64,000 nucleotides of DNA. Source: Volvariella volvacea V23. Taxonomy: Eukaryota; Basidiomycota; Agaricomycetes; Agaricales; Pluteaceae. Of the stretch, positions 62,461-64,000 are shown piece by piece. Within the stretch, counting starts at the first letter, position 1. Every line of letters begins with the position of its first letter. The stretch lies in NCBI GenBank assembly GCA_000349905.1, contig KB722772.1, positions 1-64,000 of the forward strand, given 5' to 3'. Under the pieces are notes generated by a model. The model was not told where the DNA came from. It ran no database searches and saw nothing but the letters and a program-made list of their open reading frames with translations. The translations under genes were made by a program, and so were the position numbers.

Positions 62461-63170
62461 ATGCCACGTTCGATACTTTCATTGGGATTTATCAGTAAGA
62501 TTCTAATTCACAACGCCGACGAAGTGCAGCTACAGCAGAAGAACTTCCCGGAATAAGCATTGACGTGTCTTTTGAAATATCTGCCTGGATTCGGGTTACT
62601 CAGTTATGTATGAATTGGAGGGACATAGCACCAATATTCTCAACCTCGTGGATTCACATTAAGACTACAAATCTAGATCCAGTGGGGACATTTATTGAAC
62701 ACTTCAAAGACAAACTACTGTGTATCATATGTGGCCCGAAATAGTGAACAAGGCTGGCTGGGAGAAATAGTACGAGATGTATTACCTCATCACTATCAAT
62801 ATGCATTGAATCCATTCATTGCACATCCGACCTAGATACACTCTGAAACCATCTGTCACGCAATATACCTATTCCTCCCCTCTCTCAATTAGAATTCCTC
62901 AAATTTTTCTAATCTATCTAGCAAAATGTCTCACACTTGCTGGGCTCCCAAGCATAGAGATTTTTTTTACCTTCATGCCGTGAGCACATTTATTTGTTTT
63001 CGATGGACGAAAGGAGCTGGCTTTACATCACTTGCTACGCTCGTACTTGGTGAAGCTTTTCTCCACGTTCTCAGCAGGCTCTTGACAACATGCCAGTGAT
63101 TTCACGAGAATCACCTCATGACGAAGATCATTCGACAACTTACTCTAGTGTACCTGAAGTTTTAGAGCCA
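62461..63170 (+). pseudogene. broken F-box-like gene (unit B)
   Basis: The plus strand reads FISKILIHNADEVQLQQKN, then in another frame LCMNWRDIAPIFSTSWIHI, and later PPLSQLEFLKF (near 62880). Order and content parallel the relic at 59975-60590. Stops and frame changes separate the blocks. Confidence 0.45.
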
Positions 63171-64000
63171 AGGAAGTAAGAGGCGTTTGGGGTCACGAGT
63201 AACATTTAATAAATAGACACAGAATCCTAGGCTGCGAGCTGTCAATATGGTTGCTTGTGCATAACCCCTAAATATTTGGATGTCCGGGGAGTTGTTCCAC
63301 CGGTTTGCCATATGGTACGTAGCTGTCCCACAAAACATGCTATTGGTGATACTGCGGGGCCGTAAACTCCACAGTGCAGGGAACGAGTAGATTCCTATAT
63401 GCATATAATCGTGGCAGTTGAACGGAAGCTGGAAGTGATACGACCGGTGCTGATTTAACTCCGGTGACACAAATGACCATGAATGGTGATCTTGCACCAG
63501 TTTCTAAAATGATGGACATACCATATTTGGATTAGTTATAAGCATGTGAGCCCTGACCCCACTCAACATTAATATATCGGATAGAGAACGCCAGCGATGG
63601 GAAAGATGGTGAACGCAGAAAAGGTATGCTTATTTTCCTGTAAAATTCTTGCATTCAAGCTAATTCACTCGCTGGGAATTGAATCGCAGGCTTACCACTA
63701 GTGTCATTCAAATAAAACTAGACGATCTCGACCCGCACTCACCGCCCCACGTAGTCGACACGGTCTACTCGATATAGTCTCTGATAAATTCAAGGCCCAG
63801 CCTTGTTGCCAGTTGAGATGTCTTATCGTTCTGTTTAATCCTCTTGGGGCATCTGTATTCACGTTCAGCACAAGCCCACTGATATGTTGGATGCATTATC
63901 CCCGATCTTTGAGGGAAGAAATGAAGCGACATATGGAGCGTATGAGTAATTCGGCAGAAGGATACACTGATGGAATACTCCGGAGAGAAACTTATCACGT
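63171..64000. other. right edge, no gene supported
   Basis: Two minus-strand frames (63162-63497 and 63765-63998) have no recognisable motif or splice partners. Anything real here would continue beyond the window. Confidence 0.4.

Overview
The window is nuclear DNA from a mushroom-forming basidiomycete (Agaricomycete type). The evidence is dense, phase-consistent splicing (introns mostly about 45-70 nt, up to 13 per gene), fungal-only families (DUF6534 seven-helix proteins, F-box/LRR expansions, aryl-alcohol-oxidase-type GMC enzymes) and the absence of operons or ribosome-binding sites. I rebuilt most genes exon by exon; the stated exon sums are whole numbers of codons.

Layout. 0-1.6 kb: an F-box relic and a tRNA-Thr(CGT) with a 9-nt intron. 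2.2-4.8 kb: two cysteine-rich metallothioneins in tandem, one unusually long. 5.1-6.9 kb: two housekeeping genes, TSR3 (18S rRNA modification) and MRPL27 (mitochondrial ribosome), sharing a 118-bp divergent promoter. 7.5-25.9 kb: a metabolic block with a stand-alone adenylation enzyme, two DUF6534 membrane proteins, an F-box protein, an O-methyltransferase, a short-chain dehydrogenase (SDR), a cytosolic GMC oxidoreductase and an MFS transporter. 26.2-44.2 kb: two secreted aryl-alcohol-oxidase-like GMC enzymes, two SDRs, a secreted subtilisin, a second MFS transporter, one broken gene and one possible small gene. 44.2-48.2 kb: a gene-poor stretch with a relic ORF. 48.3-53.5 kb: a zinc alcohol dehydrogenase and a phenol 2-monooxygenase, divergently arranged. 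54-64 kb: F-box/LRR genes and relics surrounding the housekeeping COPI zeta gene, a recent retrotransposed insert with a 15-bp target-site duplication, and a tandemly duplicated F-box unit.

How the genes may work together (inference). The window concentrates enzymes that act on aryl alcohols, aldehydes, acids and phenols: acid activation, O-methylation, alcohol/aldehyde redox inside the cell (SDRs, ADH, cytosolic GMC), H2O2-producing alcohol oxidation outside it (two secreted GMCs), ring hydroxylation (phenol monooxygenase) and two exporters. This fits turnover of lignin-type aromatics or a small secondary-metabolite cluster, but the F-box and housekeeping genes in between mean co-regulation has to be shown. 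The most unusual observations are the long His/Met-rich metallothionein, the adenylation enzyme that stops just before its carrier domain, the SINE-like insert, the OMT intron with a damaged donor, and a CGG-N6-CCG palindrome between the SDR and OMT genes.
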